Shown here one piece after another: positions 12,165 to 24,429 of a stretch of DNA of 64,000 nt. The notes under the pieces are model-generated. The model was not told the DNA's origin and made no database searches. It saw nothing but the letters and a program-made list of their open reading frames with translations. Source of the stretch: Kalaharituber pfeilii (lineage: Eukaryota; Ascomycota; Pezizomycetes; Pezizales; Pezizaceae); the NCBI GenBank assembly GCA_015179045.1, contig WHUZ01000060.1:186001-250000 (forward strand), given 5' to 3'. How positions within the stretch are numbered: position 1 is the first letter of the stretch; each line of letters starts with the position of its first letter. The position numbers and the translations under genes are program-made.

Positions 12165-15135
12165 TTTTGATGTTTGGTCAGTTAGTCTTTGGAGACTTTG
12201 GATAAAGTTCGTTTATTTTTTATTTCCTTTTGAAATTTAGACATAATAGGATTTGGTAGGAGCCGCACGAGTGTTAAGAGGGAGAAATTGTTGGTTTCGG
12301 CAGTTGTAGTTGAAGAAAGAATCTGGTATATGTCAGGGGGATACGACCCGGATGAGTGGTGTCCGAGACTAGTCCAGTGGTTTATTTTCCGTACGAGAAA
12401 AAAGCACAACTTAGTTAATGCAAATCATTAATTGGTTGGAAACCACAATAAAGTTTCAAGCCATAAATAGGAATTTAAGATTACATTAAAATCACAGCCT
12501 CGTATTGACTACAAATATTGTGCTTTCTCCGGGGTCTGGATAGCTTAAACGAGCAGGAAAAATACTTCAAGTTACATAATATACGCATCTTCATGAGAAC
12601 AAAAAACAAAAAAATATAGGGTATGAATATTGACAAGCAGTATGTAGTAACACTTGCTGTCGTAATACCTATCGAATGAAAACCATGCCGATTTTGATTG
12701 GCATTGGGTGTTGAAATTCGTGGAGGCTTTTCAGGGAAAATAAATAAAAGGTTACTCTTCGCCCCTACCTCTGCTGCAATTAATTTTTATTGAAGTCCTG
12801 GCATGCATTTATTTGGAATTCCTATACAAAGTATGTAGTTCGAAGGCAGAATGCAGTACTTGCCTTCAAAGAATTGTAGCTAGAGAGTCTTTCCGATAGG
12901 CCGCCATTAAATAATACTTTATTCGGCTTAATTATTGTTAAATGCCTAGTTTAGACATCAATTTGCTATTTCGGAATTTTTGTGAATAACTCCACCACTT
13001 TGTCTTGGTGCACCTCCAATATCTTTAATAAGTTGAAATTATCACGTTCAAGTTTGCAGTCTTCTTATCAAATCTATTTCAGGTGTGATCAATAAAAATT
13101 CAATACCAGTGACATTACAGCAAAAATATATGCTAAACGTGATATGAGTTTTCGCGGAGCCATAATTCCTTTAAGACAAAGTTTCTGAAGAAGTCAAGGC
13201 GTGGAGTATGAAAGAATAGTCCTTTATTTAAAACCCTCTACAAGGCACATAGATAATTCTACTCTGGTGGTTGAGATATATGCTCTCACGCGCGGTCAGT
13301 TTTAGTGTAAGATGTGCATCCGATGGTGGTGTGCGTCGCAAGCTTGTGAAGATCTCTTTTTCGGCTATTTTGATAGTACCAGTGCGGCGCTGCACCTTCA
13401 GCTGGGCGGGAGAGCAAATCAGATACCGGTAGATCTCAACTACATGTAAAGGGTTATCTGATCTAGGGTTGCCATTGCAATCCACATCCGAGTCTCCCAA
13501 CGAACCAGCTGCTGACGAAGCAACAACACCAACGCCGCCAAATATTTCAACATAAACCTATGAAAACACTAAAATACTGACGAATATAATACCAAACCCT
13601 GTCCACATACTTTCTGTGAACGTTAACTATAATTATCTTTGAACTCGATATAATATTTTCTCTAGGGATTTATGGGGTATCCTATCGACGATACATCAAC
13701 GTCATATGGAAATAGTAAAGAAATGAAAGAAATATGATGTCGTTGTCCACCCGAACCTGCTAATTTCCGCACGCTATCTACAAATCTAAGCGAAAAGAAT
13801 GGATATGGTGCTGGATATTTATATATCCAAATAAAATAACTACGCAAAAGCAGACCCCCCTATACCCACGTAAGTATATATGCCTCCATCCATACCTTGC
13901 TGTATGAACCTAGAAGGCATATTTGTACTCAAAAAAGGCACGACTGCTAACTAGGCTATAGAAGGACTGATTCCCAAAGTCATACAAAATATTACTAGTA
14001 CAAGCCGGATGGGAAAATGCTTGCAATTGACAGCAACCTTGACAACCATCCTCTGTTTCGCCCTTGTGTTTCATTCAAGCACACACCGAGAGATGTATAA
14101 CTCCGTGCGTTTCGAATTCGTAAACCAGTGTACCATGCCTTCCCAACCTTGACTTCTAATTATGGGACCGTTCGCCGTATCCATGCGAATATTGTAGTAT
14201 CATAGTAGCTTCTTTCGCCTTTCGGGTAGAGTTCCCTCAGTATGATACTGATCTCAACTCCTGCAATGATTATTAGGTCCCCAGTTTCATAGCCATTCAC
14301 CTCCTCTAGATGGTATCAAGTGAGAAAAACTCAACTGCTTCGATGCTGCAGGTCGCCACAGGTACTACAAATTTGCTCTCTCCGTTAATGAATGAAGCTG
14401 GCGGAGAACAATGCATTATGAGGATTGTCGGTTTCGGAGTGTTCACATTGAGAGCTGTCCTTCCCGTCAAAATTTTGCGATTCGAGATGTATCCCTGCGA
14501 TAGTATGCTGATGAGAACTTACTTTATGATAATGGGGCTTTTGGGGATTGAGTTGATGTTGCTCCTGGCTTTGAATGGCCGGCCAGATTTGCCTAGTAAT
14601 GGGTTGGAAAATAGGCAACGAGTATGATGGCTTCTCAAACACAGACCTAGATTCCTTGTCCAGATTCTCAAATTTGACAGCACATCATGCACTACAAAGG
14701 TAAGTACCTTATGCACCAATTATTGCATGTAAAACTATCTATGAACTTTAAGCACGTCGAAATGCTCATTGAGTCAAATAAAATCGCTTTCGCCGATTGT
14801 CGCTTAATTTTTAGGTCCCAATAGACTTAACCAAATGATTATCAAGAGAGCTTCTTCCAACTCATCATCTGTATCAGTAGAGATATTTTGGCATAGATGT
14901 GTATTTCGGCGTAGATTTACGACATTTTTATTTTGGTGTTGAGGTTGGATATGCAAGCTACAAGAAATGCAGTTTTAATTCTACCTCTTTTGTTCGTCTG
15001 GGAAAAATTTCTGTGAATCTGGAGGGTGATCTTGCTGAATCTGCGCCCATGAAAAGTCATCCACCTGCAGCACTAACCAAACGCGGCCAATGATTTACAG
15101 TTGTCATTCCACTTAGTTTCGCAATACATCGTTAT
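12165..15135. other. AT-rich gap, no gene recognised
   Basis: About 3 kb downstream of the mucin gene. Only short open frames, none with family features. The minus-strand frame at 13228-13500 starts with TTG and has no recognisable motif. Confidence 0.6.
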
Positions 15136-15190
15136 AGAATCAGATAAAGGTTACAGACGTAGATCGGGGCAGATTTCGTTATCAGATTCT
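15136..15190 (-). repeat. Short ATCTGATAAG-bounded repeat
   Basis: The segment begins AGAATCAGATAAAGG and ends CGTTATCAGATTCT. Read on the minus strand it has the same layout as four elements near 41.2-41.7 kb: left end AATCTGATAA, right end TTATCTGATT, 35-60 bases apart. Confidence 0.5.
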
Positions 15191-15221
15191 CGAATGAGTT
15201 TATGTACACCTGCTCCAGGGC

Positions 15222-15311
15222 GACCAGAGTGACCAGAGTGACCAGAGTGACCAGAGTGACCAGAGTGACCAGAGTGACCAGAGTGACCAGAGTGACCAGA
15301 GTGACCAGAGT
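15222..15311. repeat. 9-bp minisatellite, ten perfect copies
   Basis: GACCAGAGT is repeated ten times without change, which suggests recent expansion. Read on the minus strand it would encode Leu-Val-Thr repeats in a short frame with no other coding signs. I treat it as non-coding. Confidence 0.95.
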
Positions 15312-15516
15312 GATGGCGTCGTCTAGCCAGATCTGTCCTCCGCAGCTACCCAATCTCGTAACCAGGTCTCCCCATTAGTAGTACCAGCAGATAGACGGCA
15401 GCCCCTTCTGAATATGACTACTTATGATAGGATGCCGTTATGCATGTGTCTTAAGCACTCCAGGGTCTGCACTTTTCTGTCAGTCGGCGGAGGGAAAAAA
15501 ATTTGCGCGAAATGTG

Positions 15517-15555
15517 AAATCAGATAAGTGAAGTGTCTGAGGTTATCAGATTTTA
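15517..15555 (-). repeat. Short ATCTGATAAG-bounded repeat
   Basis: GAAATCAGATAAGTG at the left and GGTTATCAGATTTT at the right; same layout as 15136-15190, in the same orientation. Confidence 0.45.
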
Positions 15556-15559
15556 GAGG

Positions 15560-17175
15560 CAGCTCGCGTTGGGAAGAGAAGCGACGGAACGGAACATACC
15601 TTAGGGCAGACAGACATTAATCTCAACACCAATTTGTGGTCAGCTGCGGACGGCCACATGTTGACTATTGTAGTGAGATGACAGAGTGTTCAGTACCTTT
15701 CTACTAGTACTTCCATATCCATCGAGACAATCGCCATCCATGCTACTGTTGGTTTACTTTCCCAGTTTCAGGAGGACCTTATTCATTATGCCCCCTTCTA
15801 CGTCAGGATTGTGTGTAGAGAAATGGGAGAAAAATGCGGAGTACAGTATTGCGAGATTTGAAAGTTTAAGTACGAGGTCTTCTGGAGAATGGGTTCTGAT
15901 GTATTGTCATTTATTTTAGTTTATTTTATTGGATTGGTTTGGTTAAGTAGGATGGATTCCCTGGTGATTTATATGAATGCGGGAGTCGTTGAAATAGTGT
16001 TAGCTTTGTTTTGGCTGCCTAGCTATCTGTTCCGAGCTCAGCCTTTTATGTTTACGTAACCTGTCATGCATACAAAATACATTTGTCTAGCCTGTGAGAC
16101 CATTTATTTGCTGGAGTTTAATACGAGATTATATTTATTATCCATTATTATACACAATTTTTAAATATCAGGTTTGACAATTTACTCCATCAAAGGATGC
16201 TGGCGATAGTTCTAAAGAGTAAAAGTAGTTGTCTGTCGACGTACTGGTACAGTACCAATCTGTAACTAGAGCGCTGAGTATGGCCGTTGGGTGTTTGGGG
16301 TCGGGGTCGGTGCATCTGCACTGGACAAACTGCTGACCAATCTGATAAGGCTATAGTTTGGGTTGGCATGCATTCGGTGGCTTAATCTGATTCTTGCCCG
16401 TCCCCCTCTCTCCCTTTCACCTTTCTCCTCCCCCTCTCCCTTTCTCCTCCCCCTCCCTCTGTCCCCTGTCTCCTGTCCCCCTCCCCCTGTCCCCTGTCCC
16501 CCTTCCCCCTCGCCCTCTAATAACATCAAATTGAGTTCAACGCCCTCGTAGGTATCATATGATATCCTTGACTTAGTCTCGCGCCAAGGCAGCTTGTCAC
16601 CGTGCAGGTCTATATCGCAGTTTCGTATTGGTTATCAGATTCTATATCTGGTCTTCTTGTTTCGTTTTCCTGGGACAGAAGAGACCTTTCGCAAGCTCTA
16701 TGATAGTGCCCAGCCAGTACGGAGTACCACGGTGTACTCTGGAGTGGTCAGACCACGTCACATTCCTGCGCAACCTAATTTGACGGGGCTTGGTACGAGA
16801 CTAGACCTCGTGTTATCGAGACTTCGAAGAAAATGGTAAATCGCGAACTATACAAATACATTTGAAATTTGAAATTTTTTTTCACTTGTCTGGTTGCACT
16901 CCGGTACCCCTACAGTAGTGCTATCCGCCCAACTATGCAGCTACAATCAAACTATTATGATAGATACTAGTCGCCAAGACTTGGAGAATGCCGCACTGAT
17001 ATGCATATTTGACTAACCACTTACTGACGTTTAGATACAAACACATGTTATCCATTGCCAATGAGCCTCAGGCTGGTGGCAAAACACAAATGCTTTGCAA
17101 TACGTTACCATTAGGTAATTACTGCCTAACCGTCAATGGATGTCAACAAATGAGAAAACCTATTGGAGCGATACA
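15560..17175. other. Gap with low-complexity DNA, no gene recognised
   Basis: A C/T-rich low-complexity tract fills about 16398-16520 (repeated CCCCCTGTCCCCTGT-like blocks). One ATCTGATAAG-type element lies at 16338-16394. No coding region is recognisable. Confidence 0.6.
16338..16394 (+). repeat. Short ATCTGATAAG-bounded repeat
   Basis: CAATCTGATAAGG at the left and GGCTTAATCTGATTCTTG at the right, with the same end-to-end spacing as the copies near 41 kb. Confidence 0.45.
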
Positions 17176-17178
17176 AGT

Positions 17179-17812
17179 GGATGACTTCCGTCGGCCCAGA
17201 CGACCAGACCCAGACCTTATCAGCGCTCGATCTACCAGAAAAATTTTTTAACCCTCTTCCAAATTTTAGATTCTGGCGGACCCCCCCCCCCCCTCCCCTC
17301 CGCCAGACCCAGAATTTTTGGAAACGCGTTCCAAATCAAGTGACTAGTAAAAACGGGGTTAGGTAACATAGCATAAAAGAAAATAAATGCTGCCAACACC
17401 AAAATTTCTGCATATCGCAAATTGATTTCTACTGCAACGCCTCAACTTATGCAGAAATTGAGCATAAAGCTTTCTTTCATTTCTTTGTTTACGCGCATTA
17501 CACTTTTCAGCTTACGCGACAACAACGAAAGCTGTTTTACTTTACCTGAGGAGCTTTACTGCGAATCTAGTACAACTAGACAGCGCCTGTGCCAGTCAAA
17601 GGATTGCAAAAAATAGCATTCAAAGTTACTCTTTAAAAGTAAATTTTTGGTATCGCGATTTGACTAAGTGAAGCGCGAAGTTTGTTCGCTGAGATCTGGG
17701 AATCTAGACGTTCACGAGACTTGAATTTTGTGGTTGCGACGGGAATCGGGTCTGAGACGGAATCTGGAGGCGGGGTCTGGGTCTGGTCGTCTGGGCCGAC
17801 GGGAAGTCATCC
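17179..17812. mobile_element. Candidate TIR element (MITE-like)
   Basis: Its ends are inverted repeats of about 38 bases. The left arm starts GGATGACTTCCGTCGGCCCA and continues with GACGACCAGACCCAGACC. The right arm, reverse-complemented, is the same apart from one inserted C. The 634-bp unit has no transposase frame, and contains a C13 run at 17281-17293. AGT flanks both ends (17176-17178 and 17813-17815), a possible 3-bp target duplication. An inverted duplication of non-transposon origin is the alternative. Confidence 0.5.
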
Positions 17813-18307
17813 AGTGAGTGAGTATTGGGAACGGCTGAGTAATCTGCAGATATGAATTTGTGTGTGGATTACTCAGCCCTTCCAAAACGGGGTACTTTTC
17901 TATGCCCGCCAGTGCTTCGTACTCGGGAAGAGATGGACCTGTTATTCCGCGGCAGTGCTCTCGGAGGTTCAGGAGGCTGGACAATTGCCAAGTTCCGCCT
18001 ATCCGGATTCCGGATCCCCAGATTGCTCTCGCAGCGTCTATTGAAACCGGGCAACGGCGCCATGGCCGCAGATTGATCGACCGGGGTTTACTGACCAGCT
18101 TGTTTCACTAGCACTCGGACCCTGGCCTACGCGTCCTCAAAATAGATAGCTTCAGGTACTACGAAACATACGTAAGCTATGTCATGTATATGGAGTACCA
18201 CAGCCCTTGTGGTCAATGTTAAATTTGATGGAGAGCCTCACCACCGATACCGTCGGAATACAGGTTACCCCGGCTAATAATGAAGGCCAAGAATCTGTCC
18301 GGTTTTC

Positions 18308-18883
18308 TTCACTATAGCCAGTTTCACTATAGTAAGGGATCATATGCTCCCATCCAAGGTAGGCAGAGGTGAAAAAAATTATCAAATACGGAAATTTTCA
18401 GTGTATGATATTCAGATCTCAAGTGCAAATTCAGTTACTTACCAGACTGCCAATATCATGTCTCATCAACCCCGCTTTGGATGCCAAGCTCTAGAGAAAT
18501 GGGCGGTCTGTCACGCCCGCCAGGAAATGGGACAGTGCCCAGCAGAAATGATCTCAGAAGAGCTATTTCTCAATCCCAATGGCAAGCTAATGGTATTATT
18601 TTCAATATCTATGATATTGAAGCAGTCAGATACACTAAAAGTTTTTTTGTATTTATATTAATATCTTGAAGTAAATTACCACTCTGCTAAGCCTATTACA
18701 TAAGGCAATACTGAGGTTACCTCCCAGTATTTCACTATAGCAAGTAGACTTTACCTGCAGCTGAATCAATTATGATAGTTCTGAAAACTCCTTCAATTTC
18801 ACTGTAGTGCTTCTTTTCACTATAGCTAGGGTGATTTAGCTGCATACACAAATGATCTCGCTTATTCCTTCACTATAGCCAGG
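18308..18883 (+). repeat. Six dispersed TTCACTATAG motifs
   Basis: The motif occurs at 18308, 18322, 18730, 18796 (variant CTGTAG), 18815 and 18868, always on the plus strand and usually continuing GCCAG or GCAAG/GCTAG. The two longest matches read CTTCACTATAGCCAG. No function is known to me. Confidence 0.6.
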
Positions 18884-18987
18884 AGCACCTGTAATTATCT
18901 CGCCGCTAAGGCTGTCCTGTCTCCGCCAATTACGGCTGGACCGAACACGCAGCTCATCACCGCATCATACAATTTAATACCGTCCGT

Positions 18988-19006
18988 AGGTGGCATGCGA
19001 GTAATG

Positions 19007-19040
<34 letters not shown>
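18988..19040 (+). mobile_element. LINE-B tail copy with poly(A)
   Basis: GTGGCATGCGAGTAATGAT is followed by 32 A. Upstream DNA does not match LINE-B further, so this is a nearly body-less insertion. No target duplication was found. Confidence 0.55.
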
Positions 19041-19042
<2 letters not shown>

Positions 19043-19366
19043 GATGCGTCGCACAAGTTCCTCACCAATCAAGCATTTGCAGCAGATACCACGCAATAGC
19101 AATCTAGACAAGCATTCTATCTTCATAGTAGCTTACTGTATCTGTGCAACGCACTGAAGTATCTCCTAACTTAACTTTGTAATCGTTCCACACACTGCCT
19201 GACAGTCTGCCCCGGGGACTGGGCTTAGGGAAGGCTTAGCATGCTGACCGGGATGGATCGAGAATCCAGGTTGGGAAAAAGCAGTTCTCGCATGTGGCAT
19301 ACGTAATGATATAGAAACATATACGCAGGCAAGGTTTCCAAAATTTATGTGTTGTTACCGGAAATC

Positions 19367-19506
19367 TACTCGCTACCAGCATAAAGTTTCGCACAAGTGC
19401 GACAGTTGGAGAGGTCTGTGTAGAAAGGATTTTTGCAGCCGGACGTACCCCTCGCACGGTCCTTGCAACTACGCACTTGTGCGGAACTTTATGCTGGTAG
19501 CGAGTA
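19367..19506. repeat. 35-bp inverted repeat, hairpin candidate
   Basis: Left arm 19367-19401 begins TACTCGCTACCAGCATAAAG. Right arm 19472-19506 is its reverse complement with one mismatch. The spacer is 70 nt. It could be a small foldback element or part of a transcribed hairpin. Confidence 0.8.
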
Positions 19507-19982
19507 TGGACAGAGGGGAAGAATATACCAGCACCATGTGTAAGAAGTTCATGTGGGGGAAACCCTGTAGAACCATTTGAGGCTGGAGGATGTATAAGAG
19601 GCAGGTTTGAACACTAGCTTTCCAACCACAGCATTGCTAATTGCAGCGTGCAGCGGCGACACAAATATCAGCAGTAGGTCGATATGCACTGTCAGTGAAT
19701 GCAAGAACACCCATCAACCAGTTTTACGACAGAAGCTTTCCTATATAAGATCCGAGTCCAGCTACCAACTCCCTAGTCAATCGTTGACAAGTAACGACCA
19801 AAATTTGCGTATCAAGCTACCTGTTGAACCCACTCACAACGCAACAAGAGGTGCTATAAAAAAATAAACAAAAAACATTACTCACATACCGCGGCCCTGG
19901 GAGCTACGGCGAGATTAAATACTTAAGATATAGAAGAAACAAGAGGTGCTACAGCCAGACATAGCCAAGGTAATCCACAACT

Positions 19983-21239
19983 ATGGAGCTCGATCCGGAC
20001 ACTTTGGCCCTCCTCAACGGCACCAATGGGTGCATGCCAGGTTATGAACAAGACTGCATACCCTTCCACCGAAGCCCATGGGAATACCAGCCTTCGCTCT
20101 ACCTTAATGGAATACTCCTCGGAATATTCGGTGTCTCTATGATTGCGAATCTCATACAGGGTGTAGCATTCAAGACGTGGTCGTTTATGGCTGCTATGGT
20201 TCTGGGTTGCATATGTGGGTCTGCTCTTGCGTACCTCTATTGATAATCACTTATCCTTTCGGATACTGACGCACTGGCGGTACAGTTGAAGTTGTGGGAT
20301 ACGTTGGAAGGATTTTGGCGCACGATGACATGGAGGCTTCAGACCCCTTCCTGTAAGTTGGCCTACCGTCAATGATACGAACTTCTCCAAGATGCTCATG
20401 CAAATGCAATTTTACCGCTTACAGAATTCAAATCTGCTGCCTCACCCTCGCCCCTGCCTTCTTAGCCGCAGGCATCTATCTTTGCCTCTCTCGTATTGTA
20501 GTTGTTTTCGGTGCGGACATTTCTCGCATCCCTCCAAAGGGCTACACCTACATCTTCGTCGCATGCGACTTTATCTCCCTAATCCTTCAAGGCGCCGGTG
20601 GAGGCATTGCCTCCGTCGCCGCTAACAACAATGAGTCTTCTCAGACAGGGACCAATATCATGCTGGCCGGTCTAGGCTTCCAAGTCTTCACCCTCACTCT
20701 CTTTATGGGCCTTTGCGCGGAATACGGATGGCGTGTATATCAGAGGGCGAAATCTGGCGCGCAGCTAGATGCAGTACATGCGAAGTTGAGGGCTAGTAAG
20801 AGGTTTAGATTATTTCTAGTGGCATTAAGTGTCAGCACAATCTGTATCTTCATTAGAAGCATTTTCAGGGTGGTGGAGTTGGCCGAAGGATGGGATGGGG
20901 CATTGATGGCTAACCAGACATTGTTCTTCATTTTGGAGGGAGTGTAAGTGTTCTCAAGCGGCTGTGACGAAACGGCCGTGCGCAACTTCTTCGTTTTACG
21001 GATGTGGACCGCTGACATTGTCGCTGTTTGATAGAATGGTCGCTGTGTCCGTCCTAGTCCTGAACGTATTCCATCCAGGATGGTGCTTTTCCGACGGATA
21101 CCACACAGGCAAGAAATCTTCCACAAACAAAGCTATCTCCAGCTACCACGGTAGCTCCGAAGTCGAACTTCAGCCGACTGGCAACAATACACATCAACCT
21201 CCCCTGATGGCCAGCGACTACTTGTCTAGGTCTTCGTGA
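19983..21239 (+). CDS. RTA1-like seven-span membrane protein
   Basis: Four exons: 19983-20214, 20286-20352, 20425-20943 and 21035-21239. Donors are GTGGGT, GTAAGT and GTAAGT. Acceptors are TACAG, ACAG and ATAG. Phases agree at every join and CTGAC branch sites are visible in introns 1 and 3. The 340-residue product has about seven hydrophobic segments and hallmarks of the RTA1 family: EVVGYVGRILAHDD across exon 2, QICCLTLAPAFLAAGIYLCL, DFISLILQGAGGGIAS, RSIFRVVELAEGWDGALM and LNVFHPGWCF. The family includes yeast Rta1 and Rsb1, plasma-membrane proteins tied to lipid handling and azole or sphingoid-base tolerance. The substrate of this member is unknown. The hydrophilic C-tail, rich in Ser, is probably cytosolic. 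Confidence 0.93.
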
Positions 21240-23885
21240 GCGACCTAGAGGAAGGTTCACTTAATCAACTACAATAAGATAGGGCGCCGTCCGTGGGCTT
21301 GATCTCTTCACAACTCTGCATTTGTATTCACTTCATTTTCTTTCTTTTGGAAACACAATAGACCAGACTGAAATCATTTTAAATTTTTCATGTTGTTGAA
21401 GCATAAGTCACTGAAAATGACCTTGAACGAATTCGTGGGATCGGTCTGTTAGTTGATATAAGGACAGCATTGTGGCAGATTGACATTTGTGCTGCTATTT
21501 GTATTTGGGAAGGATATTGTTTCGATGCAAAGTTTTGGTAAGGATATCACTTTAGGGAAACTTTTTTCGCGATTTTGATTTTTCCGAATGATGTGAACTT
21601 AGGGCTACATGGTCGATTGCGAGGGCTTAGTAGTGACTATGGAAGATTTCCTTTGTTGAAGTTCACTCAAGATGTCAAGGATTCAAGGTTCTTTTTTTTC
21701 GATTATTATTGTTACACTTCATATTTGTTTCCCTTTGCATAAAATTTGCATTTTTATTTCTCTTCAAGTTCTCAATGGTTCTTTTTCGGTTTCCGAAATT
21801 CATGCTTTCAATACATATTTAACAATTCATATTCACTAGAAATTCGGCGTGCACCTTAGGCGAGCAAAAAGCTCGTACTGCTCACAAGGCCGCCCCACCT
21901 TATCGCATATCATCGAGGATCGAGATGAAGTGCAAAGTGAGTCACGGTAAAGCCTAGAATTTTTTCTCACCTGGAGTAACTTGAATTCGGGAGGTACTCG
22001 AACGGGCTGTGGAAGGTGAAGTCAACAGCTGGTTTTAATTTTAAGGCTAACTAGTTTCAGTCTTTATCGCATATGATGGGACTACTAGTAGCATTACGTT
22101 CAACTTGGGCTTTACACAGACTTCAGCACGGCCAATAACCTGGCACCCACCAGTACCACTTTATGCTGGTGACGAATGCATGCGGAACGTTCTCCCGCTG
22201 CTCCATTACTTATACTGGTGTACAAGGAGAGTAAAATATTGGTTTCCCAGGTGCACCTACTGTAGTGTCGAACGATTAGACAAAATTTGATTCTCATTCG
22301 TTCGGACAGCTCCCCGAAGGTGATGGGAGTCAACGGGAGCAGAACATACAGTATTTGAGCATCTTTCTTGTAATGAGGGTTTGGGTGTGCTATTAGTATC
22401 GGCGATCAAAAAGGACCACTTGATTTCGACGTCAAAGATGCAGCGAAGCCTCAGGAAGTTGTCAGTGGAAAGGCTAGACTTAATATAATGGTACTCATTA
22501 TGTCTAGTACTTGCTTATTCTGTTAAACATAACTACTACATCTTATATCTCAAGTGACTCCCCCCTCTGTCTATTGCGTAAAAGGAATGATTCCACTTGT
22601 AGAACTTTTCATGATCCATAGGATCCCACGAGACACAGCCGTCCAACTCCCAAATGCAACAACGCATCAGTTGTTCAATTGCACCCTTTGACAGAAACAT
22701 AATCTGAGGAATCGACGCAGAAATCTTGTGAAACATACTGTATCTACAAATCCGTTATCAAAAAAAGAACCAATCACTTTCTGGAAAAATTTCGTACTGC
22801 AGCCTTGTCAAGCAAGCATAAGGCACCCCTGTCTAGTGTCACGGAGTCGGCAGAACTAAAGACACGCCAAGGTTCGGACACGCCGACGAGACTACAATGG
22901 TGCATAGATCACATCAATCCTAGTCTGCAGTTCACTGGTCTCTAAGACGATTTACCATCACAGATGGGGTAATGAAATTTTACATCTAAGCAATTTTGCG
23001 ATGAGTTTGTTGCGCACAGTTTGGGGTCAGTAAGCCTTCTTTGATCCCTTCCTAATCCTACCTGAATATTTCTGGAACGGTTCATGCTATATAATTATAA
23101 ACGTGCTTCTAGCGATCGATATATACCTTTCACGTCAGAAATGAGAGCGCTGATTGAGGTGTTGAAGTGCGTAACTACACACTGCCAGCCTTGACGCACG
23201 CCTGTAGCTCTAGAGTTAGCAGCGGAAGGCCTTTTTTGTCTGCTCTGGGGTAGACGAAGACAAGAATCTGATTAATCATGGCTGGATCAGTTATAAGCAA
23301 GGGGTAGGATCTGATAAAGCCAAACTGTCCAGCGAGTCAGAAAATTTTCGCAAAAACAATGCAAATCATGGAAGCTTGAAAGGAAATTGATCTCTGTTAT
23401 GTTATAAATTAATCAAATAGTCGGCTCGCTTCAGTATTGTCAATTGCACCGTAATATGGAACTATTACAACCCACTAAATGCCCCGTTGCACGCAAAAGT
23501 ACGGTCAGCAGCGCTGTCTCAGATCGGGTCTGCAGGTCGGACAGTTGCTGGATGCAGCTGCAGAGTAATAATGACAAGAATCTGATAACAGGTGGGGCGG
23601 GTTCTCCATGTTGGTTAAGAACAGAAAACAGGATCTGATAAGCCAAGCCATGGTTATTCCAGAAACAAGGGTAACGAGTTTTTGCATAAACTACCAACAT
23701 ACAATGAGTGTTAATGTTCACATTTTCCAGTAGTGCATAAGGCTATCCAGGGAATACTCCTACTAGTAGTGTGACCCTTGCTCGGGCAGCTGAAAATTCT
23801 ATGCATTCCATTCAATAGTTTGGGACTATCCACTATTGCTCATAGTATAGAGGTCGGGAGAATTTCAAATTCAAATTATTCCATA
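21240..23885. other. Gap, no gene recognised
   Basis: No coding similarity. AT-rich up to 21860. TGTCACGGAGTC at 22837 resembles the start of the solo LTR at 45229, but no matching end was found. Confidence 0.55.
23261..23645 (+). repeat. Two ATCTGATAA-type repeat pairs
   Basis: GACAAGAATCTGATTA (23258) with GTAGGATCTGATAAAGCC (23305), and GACAAGAATCTGATAACAG (23574) with CAGGATCTGATAAGCC (23627). The two pairs have similar ends and spacing, so this is a duplicated unit of the same ATCTGATAAG class seen at 15 and 41 kb. Confidence 0.45.
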
Positions 23886-23894
23886 ATAGCGGAT

Positions 23895-24295
23895 ATCCAG
23901 TAACAGAATATCTAATATGACGGGTTTGACTCTAACTTTCCTTTTTTTTCTTTTGGGAGGTAAATTTCATCACATTGGTCAGCTCGTTACAGATGCATCT
24001 CCACACATTTAGTATTCGAGCGGTACTAGTCCGAGCTCGAGTAAGCATTGGACGTCGGTATTAGCGCTGACGAAAATTCATTCAATCACAAGACGAGTTG
24101 CTGAGCGAGTGGGGACTAGAGGGGGTTATTGTGTTCACTCAAGTTCGACGGGATGGTTAAACTATGGTGTTAATTAAGACAGTGTTAAAAGTGCAAATTT
24201 GGGACCCACAGTTCCTAGTGGCGATAGAAAAGGCATATCCAGCTTAAGAAATTTGCTACGTTGCATTTACATAATGGTATTAGCTACAGCCAAGT
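23895..24295 (+). repeat. Dispersed repeat R1, short copy
   Basis: Shares blocks with 35465-36245. Examples are TTGGTCAGCTCGT, ACATTTAGTATTCGAGCGGT, GTGTTCACTCAAGT, AAACTATGGTGTTAA and CCACAGTTCCTAG. Relative to the second copy about 300 bases are missing in the middle. It has no coding content and could be an old LTR or non-autonomous element. Confidence 0.7.
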
Positions 24296-24429
24296 TCCAA
24301 CAAAGAAAAAAAAAAAGAGATGCAATCCTTCCTAAGCTTTACCAACTACTACCACCAATTTATTTTGAATTATTCTGCCACCACTTGACTGCTTACAGCT
24401 CTAACTAGAAACATACCCTTTATTTGGGG

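Larger units (their letters stand above)
17816..19982. other. Gap with repeated motif and LINE-B tail, no gene recognised
   Basis: Contains six TTCACTATAG-type motifs at 18308-18883, a LINE-B tail with poly(A) at 18988-19040 and a hairpin-forming inverted repeat at 19367-19506. The short frames inside it have no recognisable features. Confidence 0.6.

Noticed and set aside
15222..15311. Ten regular repeats, could suggest a CRISPR array or coding repeat
   Set aside because: Units are only 9 bp, contiguous and without spacers; the host is a fungus. The antisense Leu-Val-Thr frame has no other coding support.
16363..16551. Pro/Ser/Leu-rich frame
   Set aside because: Translation of a simple C/T tract.
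22837..22900. TGTCACGGAGTC, resembles an LTR start
   Set aside because: No matching right end, TATA-like box or duplication found; only the first 12 bases match.
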